Positions 52,539 through 62,895 of a stretch of 64,000 nucleotides of DNA are shown here, in pieces. The stretch spans positions 1-64,000 of the forward strand of contig NZ_FOVL01000001.1 in assembly GCF_900115145.1 (NCBI RefSeq). The letters run 5' to 3'. Below the pieces are notes generated by a model. That model ran no database searches, was not told the DNA's origin, and was given only the letters and a program-made list of their open reading frames with translations. Origin of the DNA: Salegentibacter flavus. GTDB taxonomy: Bacteria > Bacteroidota > Bacteroidia > Flavobacteriales > Flavobacteriaceae. Positions within the stretch are counted from its first letter, which is position 1; each line of letters starts with the position of its first letter. Both the position numbers and the translations under genes were made by a program.

Positions 52539-53477
52539 GTGAAAATACACAATGGAGCTAACGCCTTTAGCAGCGAGCGACAAACAGTAGTTACCATCGG
52601 TACCTTTGATGGGGTGCATGCTGGTCACCGAAAAATAATAGAACGTTTAGTTAATGCTGCCGAAGCCGGGAACCTGGAATCGGTAATTCTTACCTTTTTC
52701 CCGCATCCACGGATGGTTCTGCAGCAGGAGTCTGATATTAAGCTTATCCAAACCATCGAAGAACGAAAACAGATACTTTCTGAAACGGGAATAGATCACC
52801 TTGTAGTGCATCCTTTTACTCATCAGTTTTCGCGGCTTACTGCGCTGGAATTTGTGAGAGACATCCTGGTAAACAAGCTTAAAGCCCGCCGGGTAATCAT
52901 TGGTTACGATCATCGTTTTGGACGAAACCGCACCGCCGATATCACAAACCTGAAAGAGTTTGGCGAGCAGTTTGGTTTCGAAGTTGAAGAGATCACCAAG
53001 GAAGAAGTAGACCAGGTAGCGGTGAGTTCTACCAAAATAAGAAAAGCTTTGCAGGAAGGCCGTGTAGAACGCGCTAATAGCTATCTACAACAGCCGTTCT
53101 CTCTGTCTGGGACCATAGTTAAAGGTCGTGGCCTGGGAAAAGATTTTAATTATCCCACGGCAAATCTTCATATCGCTGAAGAGTATAAACTCATCCCTAA
53201 AAATGGGGTTTACGTAGCAAGAGCCGAAATTGACGGAGAAATATTTTTCGGAATGATGAATATTGGAACCAACCCTACCGTGGGTGGAGAAGAAAGAACT
53301 ATTGAAACCTTCTTTTTTAATCTCGACAAAGATCTTTATGGAAAGAGGCTTACCATTGATATGCTTATTAGAATAAGAGACGAAAAGAAATTCGATTCTG
53401 TGAATGCGCTTAAAAACGCAATGAAACAGGACGAGGCTTTTTCAAAGCAGTACATCAAAGACAACTATGCTGAATAG
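52539..53477 (+). CDS. ribF: Bifunctional riboflavin kinase / FAD synthetase
   Basis: This 312-residue enzyme makes FMN and FAD. The N-terminal FAD synthetase domain has VVTIGTFDGVHAGHRKIIERL and IIGYDHRFGRNRT; the C-terminal riboflavin kinase domain has GRGLGKDFNYPTANL and GMMNIGTNPTVGG. The start is GTG, seven bases after the pth stop. It overlaps the HTTM gene by 11 bases at its end. Confidence 0.95.
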   Translation: MKIHNGANAFSSERQTVVTIGTFDGVHAGHRKIIERLVNAAEAGNLESVILTFFPHPRMVLQQESDIKLIQTIEERKQILSETGIDHLVVHPFTHQFSRLTALEFVRDILVNKLKARRVIIGYDHRFGRNRTADITNLKEFGEQFGFEVEEITKEEVDQVAVSSTKIRKALQEGRVERANSYLQQPFSLSGTIVKGRGLGKDFNYPTANLHIAEEYKLIPKNGVYVARAEIDGEIFFGMMNIGTNPTVGGEERTIETFFFNLDKDLYGKRLTIDMLIRIRDEKKFDSVNALKNAMKQDEAFSKQYIKDNYAE

Positions 53478-54786
53478 ATGGCTTTTTAAGCGGATAGATA
53501 ATTCGGCACTCATTGTTTTCAGGGTGTTTTTTGGTCTGCTTATCACCATCGAAGCCTGGGGCTCTATCTGGACGGGTTGGATAAGCCGTACCCTTATTGA
53601 GCCACAATTCACTTTTAACTTTATAGGTTTTGAATTTCTCCAACCTTTGCCCGGAGACGGGATGCTTTGGTATTATGGTGTAATGGGGCTTTTTGGGATT
53701 TTTGTGATGCTCGGTTTCAAATACCGGCTGAGTATGTTTGCTTTCGGAATTATGTGGGCTTCGGTTTACCTGATGCAAAAATCCTCTTACAACAACCATT
53801 ACTATTTGTTGATGTTGCTTTGTATGATCTTTGTCTTTCTGCCGGCCCATCGCTACTTCTCCATAGATGCCTGGCGGAATAAAAATCTTAGGAGTATATC
53901 TATGCCGCGCTGGGTATGGCTGGTGATCGTGCTTCAGCTATGGATCGTTTTTACTTACGCTGCAATAGCAAAAATGTATCCCGACTGGCTGGATGGGACG
54001 CTTCCGGCAATTTTAATGAAAAGCAAGCAGGATTACTGGCTTGTTGGTGAGTTCCTTCAGCAGGGATGGGTACGTTATGCCATTGCTTATTTCGGCTTAT
54101 TATTCGATTTGCTCATTATTCCAGCCTTGTTATGGAAAAAAACAAGGCTTCCGGCTTTTCTGGCCGCGATCTTCTTTCACCTCTTTAACAGCCTTATTTT
54201 TCATATCGGGATATTTCCTTATCTCTCCCTGGCTTTTAGTCTTTTCTTTTTTCCTTCAGAAAAGATCAATAAGTGGTTTCTCTTCCGCAGAAAACCGTAT
54301 TATGATGGCGATGAGGTCATCGTGCCTAAATACCGAAACCTGATCGTTTCCCTTATTTCAGGCTGGTTCATAGTGCAGATCTCTTTGCCTTTACGTCACT
54401 GGTTTTTTAAGGATAATGTGCTTTGGACGGAGGAAGGACACCGATTAAGCTGGCGTATGATGCTGCGCTCCAAGAGCGGAAGGAGCACTTTTAAGTTGGT
54501 AGAAAAAGGCACAACCGATACTATATACGTGAAAAAATCTGACTATCTCTCGCGAAAACAACTTCGGGCGATTAACTCCAAACCAGATATGATATGGCAA
54601 TTCGCACAACGCTTAAAAGAAGAATATGCAGAACGAGGAAAAGAGATTGAAGTCTATATTGATTCCCGGGTGAGGGTGAATGGCCGGCCTTCGCGACAGT
54701 TTATTGATCCCAAAGTTGATATGGCTGCGGAAAAATGGCAGCATTTTAAACATAAAGACTGGATTTTACCTTCTAAATTAGACTAA
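53467..54786 (+). CDS. HTTM-domain (vitamin K-dependent carboxylase-like) membrane protein
   Basis: This 439-residue protein has the HTTM layout of four-to-six spans at the start (RVFFGLLITIEAWGSIWTGW, YYLLMLLCMIFVFLPAHRYF), a Lys in IVFTYAAIAKMYPDWLDG, and HLFNSLIFHIGIFPYLSLAF, followed by a soluble C-terminal domain. HTTM proteins resemble eukaryotic gamma-glutamyl carboxylase; bacterial roles are unclear. It overlaps ribF by 11 bases, and serS follows after 54 bases. Confidence 0.8.
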   Translation: MLNRWLFKRIDNSALIVFRVFFGLLITIEAWGSIWTGWISRTLIEPQFTFNFIGFEFLQPLPGDGMLWYYGVMGLFGIFVMLGFKYRLSMFAFGIMWASVYLMQKSSYNNHYYLLMLLCMIFVFLPAHRYFSIDAWRNKNLRSISMPRWVWLVIVLQLWIVFTYAAIAKMYPDWLDGTLPAILMKSKQDYWLVGEFLQQGWVRYAIAYFGLLFDLLIIPALLWKKTRLPAFLAAIFFHLFNSLIFHIGIFPYLSLAFSLFFFPSEKINKWFLFRRKPYYDGDEVIVPKYRNLIVSLISGWFIVQISLPLRHWFFKDNVLWTEEGHRLSWRMMLRSKSGRSTFKLVEKGTTDTIYVKKSDYLSRKQLRAINSKPDMIWQFAQRLKEEYAERGKEIEVYIDSRVRVNGRPSRQFIDPKVDMAAEKWQHFKHKDWILPSKLD

Positions 54787-54805
54787 AACTTTTCGGGGCT
54801 TTTGT

Positions 54806-54813
54806 TACATTTG
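54806..54813 (+). promoter_or_regulatory. -7 promoter element for serS
   Basis: TACATTTG fits TAnnTTTG and lies 27 bases before the chosen serS start. A good -33 box is not evident. Confidence 0.35.
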
Positions 54814-54840
54814 CTGGTTCAAACCGGTAGAAACGAAGCT

Positions 54841-56112
54841 ATGTTACAAGTCAATAATATCAGGGATCACAAAGAACAATACATTCAAGCATTGGCAAAA
54901 AGAAATTTTGAGGCCAAAGCTGTTTTTGAGGAGGTTTTAGAACTCGATGAAACCCGCCGAAATACCCAAACCAGGCTCGATGATATCCTGGCAGAATCTA
55001 ACAGGCTTTCAAAAGAGATTGGAAAAATGTTCAAAAATGGCGAACATCAAAAAGCCAATTTGATCAAAGAAAAGACCGGTAAATTAAAAGAAGATTCTAA
55101 AGAGCTTTCAGAAAAGCTTACCGCCACTATTCAGGAACTGGAGCAATTGCTTTATACCATTCCAAATGTGCCTCACGAATCTGTGCCGGCAGGAGTTTCT
55201 GAAGAAGATAATCAAGAGATTTTCAAAGAAGGAGAAATTCCGGTGCTGGAGAAAACAGCTCTGCCTCACTGGGAGCTTGCTAAAAAATATGATATTATAG
55301 ATTTTGAACTCGGGAATAAGATTACCGGGGCTGGTTTTCCTGTTTATAAAGGTAAAGGCGCCAGATTGCAACGCGCACTCATCACATATTTCCTTGACAA
55401 GGCTACTGAAGCCGGATATACCGAATTCCAGGTGCCTTTAATGATAAATGAAGCATCAGGTTTTGGAACAGGTCAACTTCCAGACAAGGAAGGCCAGATG
55501 TACCATATGGCTGAGGATAACCTTTATATGATCCCAACCGCCGAGGTTCCTATCACCAATATGTTTCGCGACAATCTTTTAACCGATAAGGATTTCCCCA
55601 TATCGTGTACCGGTTATACTCCCTGTTTTAGAAGAGAAGCCGGTTCTTACGGAGCTCACGTTCGCGGACTAAACCGCCTTCACCAGTTTGACAAGGTGGA
55701 ATTGGTAAGAATTGAAAAGCCTTCAGATTCTTATGTGGCTTTAGATAAAATGGTAGAGCACGTAAAAGAGTTGCTTCGGGATCTCAAATTGCCTTATCGT
55801 ATTTTACGTTTATGTGGTGGTGATCTTGGGTTTACTTCGGCTCTAACCTATGATTTTGAGGTCTTTTCAACTGCTCAGGATCGCTGGTTAGAAATAAGTT
55901 CGGTGTCAAATTTTGAAACATTCCAGGCTAATCGCTTAAAACTTAGATATAAAAATAAGGAAGGGAAAAAAGAACTGGTTCACACCCTAAACGGTAGCGC
56001 TCTGGCTCTGCCTCGTGTTCTTGCCGGAATTCTTGAGAACTACCAAACCGATAACGGGATTAAAATCCCTGAAGTTCTAGTTCCTTATACCGGCTTTGAT
56101 CTTATAGATTAA
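54841..56112 (+). CDS. serS: Seryl-tRNA synthetase
   Basis: The ATG at 54841 (MLQVNNIRDHKEQYIQALAK) starts the canonical protein of 423 residues; an upstream in-frame start at 54802 would add 13 odd residues across the promoter and is not used. The N-terminal coiled-coil arm binds tRNA, and the class II core has motif 2 CFRREAGSYGAHVRGLNRLHQF and motif 3 NGSALALPRVLAGILENYQ. It charges tRNA-Ser. Confidence 0.95.
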   Translation: MLQVNNIRDHKEQYIQALAKRNFEAKAVFEEVLELDETRRNTQTRLDDILAESNRLSKEIGKMFKNGEHQKANLIKEKTGKLKEDSKELSEKLTATIQELEQLLYTIPNVPHESVPAGVSEEDNQEIFKEGEIPVLEKTALPHWELAKKYDIIDFELGNKITGAGFPVYKGKGARLQRALITYFLDKATEAGYTEFQVPLMINEASGFGTGQLPDKEGQMYHMAEDNLYMIPTAEVPITNMFRDNLLTDKDFPISCTGYTPCFRREAGSYGAHVRGLNRLHQFDKVELVRIEKPSDSYVALDKMVEHVKELLRDLKLPYRILRLCGGDLGFTSALTYDFEVFSTAQDRWLEISSVSNFETFQANRLKLRYKNKEGKKELVHTLNGSALALPRVLAGILENYQTDNGIKIPEVLVPYTGFDLID

Positions 56113-56159
56113 ACTCCTGGATTTCACCGGAAAACGAGTCAAATCCTTATCTTTACAAG

Positions 56160-57941
56160 ATGCGGAATTTGCTTTTTATAGTCGCTTTTTTATGCGGGGT
56201 CTTTCAATTGAATGCCCAGTCTCAAGAACTTGCGCGCAATTTCTTTGACCAGGGAGAATTCGAAAAAGCCCTGAAGATTTACCAGCAATTAGCGAAAGAA
56301 AACCCGGGGAATCCTGTTTTTTTCTATGGCGTGATATCTTCTTTCCAGCAATTGGAAAACTTCGATGCTGCAGAGGAATTGCTTCGGGAAAAGCTTGAAA
56401 ACACGGCCAATAACCCCAATCTCCTTATAGAACTTGGTCATAATTTCGAATTAAGGGAAGATCCCAAAAAAGCTGATGAATTTTACAAAGAGGCCCTGGA
56501 TGCTATAAATGCCCGGCCCAATTTCGCCTACGGCATAGCCAGGGGTTTTGAGAAATATAATTTACTGGATGAAGCGGCCCAGGCTTACGAAAAAGGCATG
56601 GCGCTTCACAGCGATCATAATTTCAATCTTCAGTTAGCAAGGATCTATGGCGAACAGGGGAAGATCGAAGAGATGTTTGATAATTATCTTGATCTTATTG
56701 ATGAAAATCCAAATCTGTTCCACGTGGCCAACCGGGAATTTGGTCGCTATATTTCAGAAGATTCCGGAGCTGAAGCGAATATGATCTTTCGTAAATTATT
56801 GCTGAAAAAACTTCAGGAGAATCCGCAGGTTTTTTATAATGAAATGCTGGCGTGGTTATTCATTCAGCAGAAAGATTTTGATAAAGCCTTTGCTCAACAA
56901 AAGGCGGTCTATCGCCGCGGAGAAGCGGGTTTGCAGGATATTCTTAACCTTGCTGTTCTCGCTGAAAGAGCGGGTGATTCGCAGGCGGCCAAAGAAATCG
57001 TGGCCTATGCCATAGAAGAAGCGCCTTCAGAAAATATCGTCTTACAGGGAAAGCGATTTCTACTGAACCTGGCTGGCAAGGATGCCACTACAAATTTTAA
57101 AGAGATCGAAAAGGAATATCAGGCGCTTTTTGAAGAATTTGGACTCGATCTAAAAACACTCGATCTTCAGTTGGATTATGCAGGCTTTCTTGCTTTTAAG
57201 GCTGGGGAGCGGGAGCAGGCAATTGAACAACTCAGGGAACTATCAGAAATAACCCGATCCAATTTCGATAAAGCCCGGGTAAAAATGGAACTGGCAGATG
57301 TGCTGGTTCTGGAAGAGAAATTCAATGAAGCTCTTATCTATTACTCCCAGGTACAAAACCTTATGAAGAATGACGCGATGTCCCAACAGGCCCGTTTTAA
57401 AGTAGCTAAAACCAGTTATTTTAAAGGAGATTTTAAGTGGGCTAAAACCCAGTTGGACGTTCTTAAATCTTCTACATCTCAGCTAATCGCTAACGATGCA
57501 ATGGAACTTAGTTTATTGATCGAAGATAATTCTATTGAAGATACAGCTCAGGTGGCATTAAAAAAATACGCCAGGGCCGATCTTTTGGCCTTTCAGGGGA
57601 AAAATGAAGCTGCCATTGCAATTCTGGATGAGATCCTTGCCAATCATAAAGGAGAGAAAATAGAAGATGAAGTCCTCTTTAAACAAGCACAACTCTACGA
57701 AAACATTGAAGAATTTGAGAAGGCTGAATCCAATTACCTGGAAATTATCAGACTTTTTAATACTGATATCCTTGCCGATAATGCTAATTATTACCTTGCC
57801 GAACTCTATGCGAAGTATCTGGATAATCCGGAAAGGGCAATGGAATATTACGAGCAAATTATCTTTAACTTTGCCGACAGCATTTATTTTGTAGATGCCC
57901 GTAAAAAATTCCGTCGCCTTCGGGGCGATACCATCGAATAA
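56160..57941 (+). CDS. Tetratricopeptide-repeat periplasmic protein
   Basis: This 593-residue protein has a signal peptide ending FQLNAQ. Many TPR units follow (for example FDQGEFEKALKIYQQLAKEN, PKKADEFYKEALDAINARPN, FNEALIYYSQVQNLMKND, ERAMEYYEQIIFNFADS). It probably acts as a scaffold in the envelope. It ends just before a DUF4286 gene and is part of the run serS-TPR-DUF4286-rsmA-mgtE. Confidence 0.85.
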   Translation: MRNLLFIVAFLCGVFQLNAQSQELARNFFDQGEFEKALKIYQQLAKENPGNPVFFYGVISSFQQLENFDAAEELLREKLENTANNPNLLIELGHNFELREDPKKADEFYKEALDAINARPNFAYGIARGFEKYNLLDEAAQAYEKGMALHSDHNFNLQLARIYGEQGKIEEMFDNYLDLIDENPNLFHVANREFGRYISEDSGAEANMIFRKLLLKKLQENPQVFYNEMLAWLFIQQKDFDKAFAQQKAVYRRGEAGLQDILNLAVLAERAGDSQAAKEIVAYAIEEAPSENIVLQGKRFLLNLAGKDATTNFKEIEKEYQALFEEFGLDLKTLDLQLDYAGFLAFKAGEREQAIEQLRELSEITRSNFDKARVKMELADVLVLEEKFNEALIYYSQVQNLMKNDAMSQQARFKVAKTSYFKGDFKWAKTQLDVLKSSTSQLIANDAMELSLLIEDNSIEDTAQVALKKYARADLLAFQGKNEAAIAILDEILANHKGEKIEDEVLFKQAQLYENIEEFEKAESNYLEIIRLFNTDILADNANYYLAELYAKYLDNPERAMEYYEQIIFNFADSIYFVDARKKFRRLRGDTIE

Positions 57942-57951
57942 AATATTCCCT

Positions 57952-58269
57952 ATGTATATCTATAATGTCACCATAAATATCGAAGAGTCTGTTCACGAAA
58001 AATGGCTGGATTGGATGAAAACCGAGCACATCCCCGATATGCTGAAAACCGGGAAGTTCACAAAAGCTCTTATGACCCGTGTTATGGTAAAAGAAGAAAT
58101 GGGAGGAATCACTTACTCTGTGCAGTATACTGCACCAGATAGGGAAAGCCTCCAGAATTATTTTCGGGAACATGCTCAGGACCTGCGCTCCCGTGGAAAA
58201 GCCTTTGAAGGGAAAATGGTGGCTTTTCGTACTGAACTTGAGGTGATCACCGAGCAGGAGATTAATTAG
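57952..58269 (+). CDS. DUF4286 family protein
   Basis: The ATG at 57952 gives 105 residues. Residues MYIYNVTINIEESVHEKWLD, then WMKTEHIPDMLKTGKFTKAL, match DUF4286, a small ferredoxin-like fold of Bacteroidota with no known function. The longer frame from 57895 overlaps the TPR gene and is not used. It lies 15 bases before rsmA and is commonly its neighbour in this group. Confidence 0.85.
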   Translation: MYIYNVTINIEESVHEKWLDWMKTEHIPDMLKTGKFTKALMTRVMVKEEMGGITYSVQYTAPDRESLQNYFREHAQDLRSRGKAFEGKMVAFRTELEVITEQEIN

Positions 58270-58284
58270 AAACACCGGTATATA

Positions 58285-59115
58285 ATGGGGAAATTTCGTA
58301 AAAAATATACAGCTCACTTTTTAGAATCTGAAGTTAGAGCAAAAAAACACCTGGGACAGCATTTTCTTACCGATGAAAATATTGCTGAAAGGATTGCAGA
58401 TACTTTAAGCCTCTCGGGTTATAAAAAAGTACTTGAAATTGGTCCGGGAATGGGTGTGTTGACCAAATATTTACTGAAAAAGGAAGCTGAGGTTCACGTA
58501 ATAGAGATCGATACCGAAAGTGTTACTTATCTCCGGGAGAATTATCCACAACTTGAAGGCAGAATTCACGAGAAAGATGTTTTGAAGTATGACCTCTCTC
58601 AAATTTTTGGTGAGGAGCCATTCGCTGTAATCGGGAATTTTCCATATAATATTTCAACCCAAATCGTGTTCAGGGTTTTGGAAATGCGGAACCAGATCCC
58701 CGAATTTTCAGGGATGTTCCAGAAAGAGGTTGCCAAACGCATTTGTGAAAAGGAAGGTAATAAAACCTACGGAATCCTATCGGTTCTGGTCCAGGCCTTT
58801 TTTGAAGCCGAGTATCTTTTTACGGTTCCTCCTTCGGTTTTTAATCCGCCGCCAAAGGTAGAGAGTGGAGTACTGAGGTTAACCCGAAAGAAAAACCAGA
58901 AATTAGCCTGCGACGAAAAGCTTTTTTTCAGAATCGTTAAAACTGCATTTAACCAACGCCGGAAAACTCTTAGAAATAGCTTAAAAAGCTTCAATTTACC
59001 CGATAGTTTAAGGGAAGATACTATATTTGACGAGCGTCCTGAGCAACTGGGCCACGATGCATTTATTGAATTGACCTTAAAAATTCAGCCCTATGCAATT
59101 TCAGATCAGCAATGA
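58285..59115 (+). CDS. rsmA: 16S rRNA A1518/A1519 dimethyltransferase
   Basis: This 276-residue enzyme (KsgA) dimethylates two adjacent adenines in the 3' hairpin of 16S rRNA. It has [15 protein letters not shown], the SAM motif [16 protein letters not shown], the catalytic NFPYNIST, and the C-terminal [12 protein letters not shown]. The stop overlaps the mgtE start by 23 bases. Confidence 0.94.
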   Translation: MGKFRKKYTAHFLESEVRAKKHLGQHFLTDENIAERIADTLSLSGYKKVLEIGPGMGVLTKYLLKKEAEVHVIEIDTESVTYLRENYPQLEGRIHEKDVLKYDLSQIFGEEPFAVIGNFPYNISTQIVFRVLEMRNQIPEFSGMFQKEVAKRICEKEGNKTYGILSVLVQAFFEAEYLFTVPPSVFNPPPKVESGVLRLTRKKNQKLACDEKLFFRIVKTAFNQRRKTLRNSLKSFNLPDSLREDTIFDERPEQLGHDAFIELTLKIQPYAISDQQ

Positions 59116-60442
59116 GTTAATAGAGAAAATTAAATTCCTCGTAGAAGAAAAGAACAACGAGGAACTTCTTTTGCACCTGGAAGACGTGCACCATGCCGAT
59201 ATTGCTGAAATTCTTACCGAGCTAAGCCTGGATGAAGCGGTTTATGTGGTTAAACTGATGGATAGCCAGAAAACGGCCGAGGCTTTAATGGAACTTGAGG
59301 AAAACGTTAGAGAACGCATTCTCGATACCCTTACTCCTAAAGAAATTGCCGATGAGCTGGAGGAAATGGATACCGATGACGCGGCCGATATCATTTCTGA
59401 ACTTTCTCTGGAGCGACAGCAAAATGTTATCGCCGAAATGGCCGATGAGGAACATGCCGATAACATCGTTGAGCTGTTGCGTTATGATGAGGATTCTGCC
59501 GGAGGTCTTATGGCAAAAGAACTCGTCAAGGTTAACGAAAACTGGAGTGTTACCGGCTGTATGACCGAAATGCGGCAACAGGCCGAGAATGTGACCCGGG
59601 TTCACTCTATTTATGTTGTAGATGACAAAAATAAATTAAAGGGTAGATTATCTTTAAAAGATCTTCTTACCGCACCAAGCCGCGCCAACATTAGCGATAT
59701 TTATATTCCCCAGGTTGATTATGTGAATGTTCATACCGATGGGGAAGAAGTAGCCCGAATAATGCAGAAGTATGACCTGGAGGCTATTCCTGTGGTAGAT
59801 GAAATGGGCCGTTTGGTAGGTCGTGTAACCATTGATGATATTGTAGATTTCATTAAGGAGGAAGCTGAAAAAGATTACCAAATGGCGGCAGGTATCTCTG
59901 AAGGTGTAGAAGCCGATGACAGTGTATGGCGTCTTACACGTGCCAGATTGCCTTGGTTGGTACTGGGGCTTTTTGGAGGTTTAGGGAGTGTTTATGTGAT
60001 GCAGGGTTTTGAAGAGGCATTGGCGAAATTTCCGGTTTTATTCTTTTTCACCCCGCTAATAGCGGCGATGGCCGGGAATGTGGGAGTACAATCCAGTGCG
60101 ATAATAGTACAGGGACTTGCTAATAATAATCTTAGAGGCAGCCTCTTTAAGCGACTCTTAAAGGAACTTAGTCTCAGTCTTATTAATGGAGTAGTCCTGG
60201 GTTTATTAATAATACTTTTTGGGCTTATTGTAGGCCAGCCACAATTAGTGAGTCTATCTATAGCTCTTTCATTGCTAAGCGTTATTATTTTAGCAGCCTT
60301 AATTGGGACTTTTGTGCCTATTATTCTCGATAAGCGAGGTATTGACCCAGCAATTGCAACAGGACCTTTTATTACCACCAGCAATGATATCTTAGGGATA
60401 TTTCTTTTCTTTTACCTATCTAAAGTTATTCTTGGTTTTTAG
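59093..60442 (+). CDS. mgtE: Magnesium transporter MgtE
   Basis: This 449-residue channel has an N-terminal MgtE-N domain ([38 protein letters not shown]), two CBS modules ([38 protein letters not shown]), and five C-terminal spans with the pore region [20 protein letters not shown]. The N-terminal acidic part senses magnesium and closes the channel. The start overlaps rsmA by 23 bases. Confidence 0.95.
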   Translation: MQFQISNELIEKIKFLVEEKNNEELLLHLEDVHHADIAEILTELSLDEAVYVVKLMDSQKTAEALMELEENVRERILDTLTPKEIADELEEMDTDDAADIISELSLERQQNVIAEMADEEHADNIVELLRYDEDSAGGLMAKELVKVNENWSVTGCMTEMRQQAENVTRVHSIYVVDDKNKLKGRLSLKDLLTAPSRANISDIYIPQVDYVNVHTDGEEVARIMQKYDLEAIPVVDEMGRLVGRVTIDDIVDFIKEEAEKDYQMAAGISEGVEADDSVWRLTRARLPWLVLGLFGGLGSVYVMQGFEEALAKFPVLFFFTPLIAAMAGNVGVQSSAIIVQGLANNNLRGSLFKRLLKELSLSLINGVVLGLLIILFGLIVGQPQLVSLSIALSLLSVIILAALIGTFVPIILDKRGIDPAIATGPFITTSNDILGIFLFFYLSKVILGF

Positions 60443-60454
60443 AATACATATACT

Positions 60455-60820
60455 ATGAAAACTATCAATATACAAGAGAAGCTTACCAAATTTAGTGAGC
60501 ACTGGCATCCGCATCAAATTGCAGTAGTTAATGATATGCAGGTCTTACTGGCAAAAGTAACCGGAGAATTTGTATGGCATGTACATGACGAAGAAGACGA
60601 GCTTTTTCAGGTAATAAAAGGCAAACTTTATATTCAATTTCAAGATAGAACAGAAACTTTGGAAGAGGGAGAAATGTTGATGGTTCCAAAAGGGGTGAAG
60701 CATTGTCCCAAAACAGATGACGGGGAAGAAGCACATATTATGCTCTTTGAAAAACTCGCTTTAAAACATACCGGGAATGTAGCCAGTTCCTTAACGGTAG
60801 AGGACTATCCTAAAATATAA
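60455..60820 (+). CDS. Cupin-domain protein
   Basis: This 121-residue single-domain cupin has motif 1 FVWHVHDEEDELFQVIKGKL (His, His, Glu metal ligands) and motif 2 EGEMLMVPKGVKHCPKTDD with a His ligand. The rest of the barrel is standard. The substrate is unknown. It starts 12 bases after mgtE and is probably co-transcribed. Confidence 0.85.
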   Translation: MKTINIQEKLTKFSEHWHPHQIAVVNDMQVLLAKVTGEFVWHVHDEEDELFQVIKGKLYIQFQDRTETLEEGEMLMVPKGVKHCPKTDDGEEAHIMLFEKLALKHTGNVASSLTVEDYPKI

Positions 60821-60960
60821 TCATTGCTGAGAATTTGAGGCACAGAATCAGTAATTGAAATTATGCCATTTTTCATTCTCACTAAGGATATCTTCGGAAA
60901 TTTTCTCCTTTTCTATTTATCAAAAATCAAGCTTGGTTTTTAGAACCTCCGGCCTCAATC

Positions 60961-60992
60961 TTTCACGGTTTCGGCATCATTCTTTATCTTTG
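60961..60992 (+). promoter_or_regulatory. Promoter for the 2-hydroxyacid dehydrogenase gene
   Basis: TATCTTTG at 60985-60992 matches TAnnTTTG. TTTC at 60961, 20 bases upstream, is a near match to the -33 box. Confidence 0.4.
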
Positions 60993-61072
60993 TCTGTTGC
61001 ATTTGCAACTTCAGAAGAAAGCTTCTGAAAGACAGATGTTTCATGATTTTTTCAGAATTAAAATAAATTAAA

Positions 61073-62053
61073 ATGATCATATTGCACGCCGACACCAATC
61101 ACCCAACTCTTATAAAACAACTGGAGGAAGCCGGACACCATAATATTGAAGGCTATACCCAAACCAGGGAAGATACCCTGGCTAATCAGCATTTATATGA
61201 TGGAATCGTGATTAGAAGCCGGTATACCATCGACAGGGAATTTATAGATGCGGCACCAAATCTGAAATTTATCGCGAGAGTTGGCGCCGGTCTTGAGAGT
61301 ATTGATGTGGAATATGCTAAAGAGCACAATATAGAGTTGTTCTCTGCTCCTGAAGGGAACCGAAATGCAGTAGCCGAACATTCTCTGGGAATGCTATTAT
61401 CCCTTTTCAATAAGCTGAACAAGGCCGATCGCGAAGTAAGAGATGGACTATGGCACCGGGAAGAAAACCGAGGCCTGGAACTTGACGGAAAAACCGTAGG
61501 AATTATAGGTTATGGAAATATGGGAAAGGCCTTTGCCAAAAAGCTGAAAGGTTTTGAGGTGGAGGTACTTTGCTATGATATAAAGGAGAATGTAGGGGAT
61601 GAAAATGCAAAACAGGTCTCCTTTGAAGATTTTGCCAAAAAGGTAGATGTTGTTAGTCTCCATACTCCCTTAACCTCTGAAACTAACCAGATGATAAATA
61701 AAAAATTCATCGGGAAATTTAATAAACCCTTCTGGTTTATCAATACCGCTCGCGGAAAATGCGTGGTTACCGAAGATCTGGTTGAAGCGCTAAAAGATGG
61801 TCGAATTCTGGGCGCAGGCCTGGATGTTTTGGAATATGAAAAAGACTCTTTTGAAAGTCTTTTTTCAAATAAGAAGAATATCGCCCTTAGCGTAGAAAAC
61901 AATATTCCCCAGGCTATGCAGGAGCTAATGTTTTTGCAAAATGTTATTCTTAGTCCACACGTTGCCGGGTGGACGGTGGAATCTCATGAAAAACTGGCCA
62001 GTGTTATCGCAGAAAAAATAATCGGAAAATTCGGGAAAGGAGATAAGAAATAG
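61073..62053 (+). CDS. D-isomer specific 2-hydroxyacid dehydrogenase
   Basis: This 326-residue NAD-dependent enzyme has the Rossmann GYGNMGKAFAKKL motif, an Arg in NTARGKCVVTEDL, a catalytic Glu near LEYEKDSFE, and a His in SPHVAGWT. It is similar to phosphoglycerate dehydrogenase but lacks an ACT domain, so the substrate may be 3-phosphoglycerate or another 2-hydroxyacid. It is a single gene followed by a bidirectional terminator. Confidence 0.85.
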   Translation: MIILHADTNHPTLIKQLEEAGHHNIEGYTQTREDTLANQHLYDGIVIRSRYTIDREFIDAAPNLKFIARVGAGLESIDVEYAKEHNIELFSAPEGNRNAVAEHSLGMLLSLFNKLNKADREVRDGLWHREENRGLELDGKTVGIIGYGNMGKAFAKKLKGFEVEVLCYDIKENVGDENAKQVSFEDFAKKVDVVSLHTPLTSETNQMINKKFIGKFNKPFWFINTARGKCVVTEDLVEALKDGRILGAGLDVLEYEKDSFESLFSNKKNIALSVENNIPQAMQELMFLQNVILSPHVAGWTVESHEKLASVIAEKIIGKFGKGDKK

Positions 62054-62079
62054 TATTTCCCGGAAAATTAAAATAAATG

Positions 62080-62120
62080 AAGGTCTGCTTTGAGAATTAT
62101 TTCAGAAAGCAGACCTTTTA
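62080..62120. terminator. Bidirectional terminator
   Basis: AAGGTCTGCTTT pairs perfectly with AAAGCAGACCTT over a 14-base loop, with a T-run after it. It lies between convergent genes. Confidence 0.85.
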
Positions 62121-62131
62121 GATTTAATATC

Positions 62132-62782
62132 TTAATTATTCTGGCTTAATTCAATCAGCGCCGATTTTATAGATTCTTCGCCTTCTAAAGCTTCAAAAGC
62201 CATATTCTTGGCCAATGGATCAGCCAGGCACATTACCAGTAAGAAAGCCACGTCATCACGGGAGATCTCTCCCCGTTCTTCGAGTTTTGGCGCAATTTTC
62301 ACTTTGGCGAGCCCAAGATCATCATTTAAGGCTCCTGGTCTCACAATGGTGTAAGGAATACCGCTATCCACAAGATAATCATCGGCTTCTTTTTTGGCAT
62401 TTAGGTAATGTTCCAGATCCTTATTTTGAGAAGGATTATCGGTTCCCATCGCGCTAAGCATGATGAATTTTTTTACCTTGAATTTTTTCGCTGCATCCAC
62501 CATTTTTTTCGCGCCTTCCTGATCTACGCTGGTGGTTTTGTCAGGACCTGTTTTGCTGCCTGAACCAGCCGCAAAGATCACCCGGTCTATCTTTTTGAAC
62601 GCGTGTTCAATATCTTTTTCGAGATCGGCAAAAACAGTTTCGACTTCCATATCATCGAAAATCTGCTTTTGTGATTCATCCCGAATCATTGCGATTGGCT
62701 TGAAATTTTGAGTATTGTTAAGGATTTCTATTACCCTTTTTCCTGTATGTCCTGTCGCTCCTGCGATAAGTATCCTTTCCAT
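62132..62782 (-). CDS. NAD(P)-binding oxidoreductase, NmrA/SDR-like
   Basis: This 216-residue atypical short-chain dehydrogenase has the Rossmann motif ILIAGATGHTGKRVIEIL at the start, DRVIFAAGSGSKTGPDKT near residue 68, and YTIVRPGALNDDLGLAKV near residue 145. There is no YxxxK catalytic pair of classical SDRs, as in the NmrA and BVR-B-like group that may act as a sensor or reductase. It is a single gene. Confidence 0.8.
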   Translation of the reverse strand: MERILIAGATGHTGKRVIEILNNTQNFKPIAMIRDESQKQIFDDMEVETVFADLEKDIEHAFKKIDRVIFAAGSGSKTGPDKTTSVDQEGAKKMVDAAKKFKVKKFIMLSAMGTDNPSQNKDLEHYLNAKKEADDYLVDSGIPYTIVRPGALNDDLGLAKVKIAPKLEERGEISRDDVAFLLVMCLADPLAKNMAFEALEGEESIKSALIELSQNN

Positions 62783-62895
62783 AATATTTTAATGATTTTT
62801 CGTAGATCTTGAAAGATAAGGATGAAATAAAAAATTCCCTAAAACAAGTTTCAGAATAACATGAAATTAACAGGGGTGGGGCCTTGGTGTTCGTT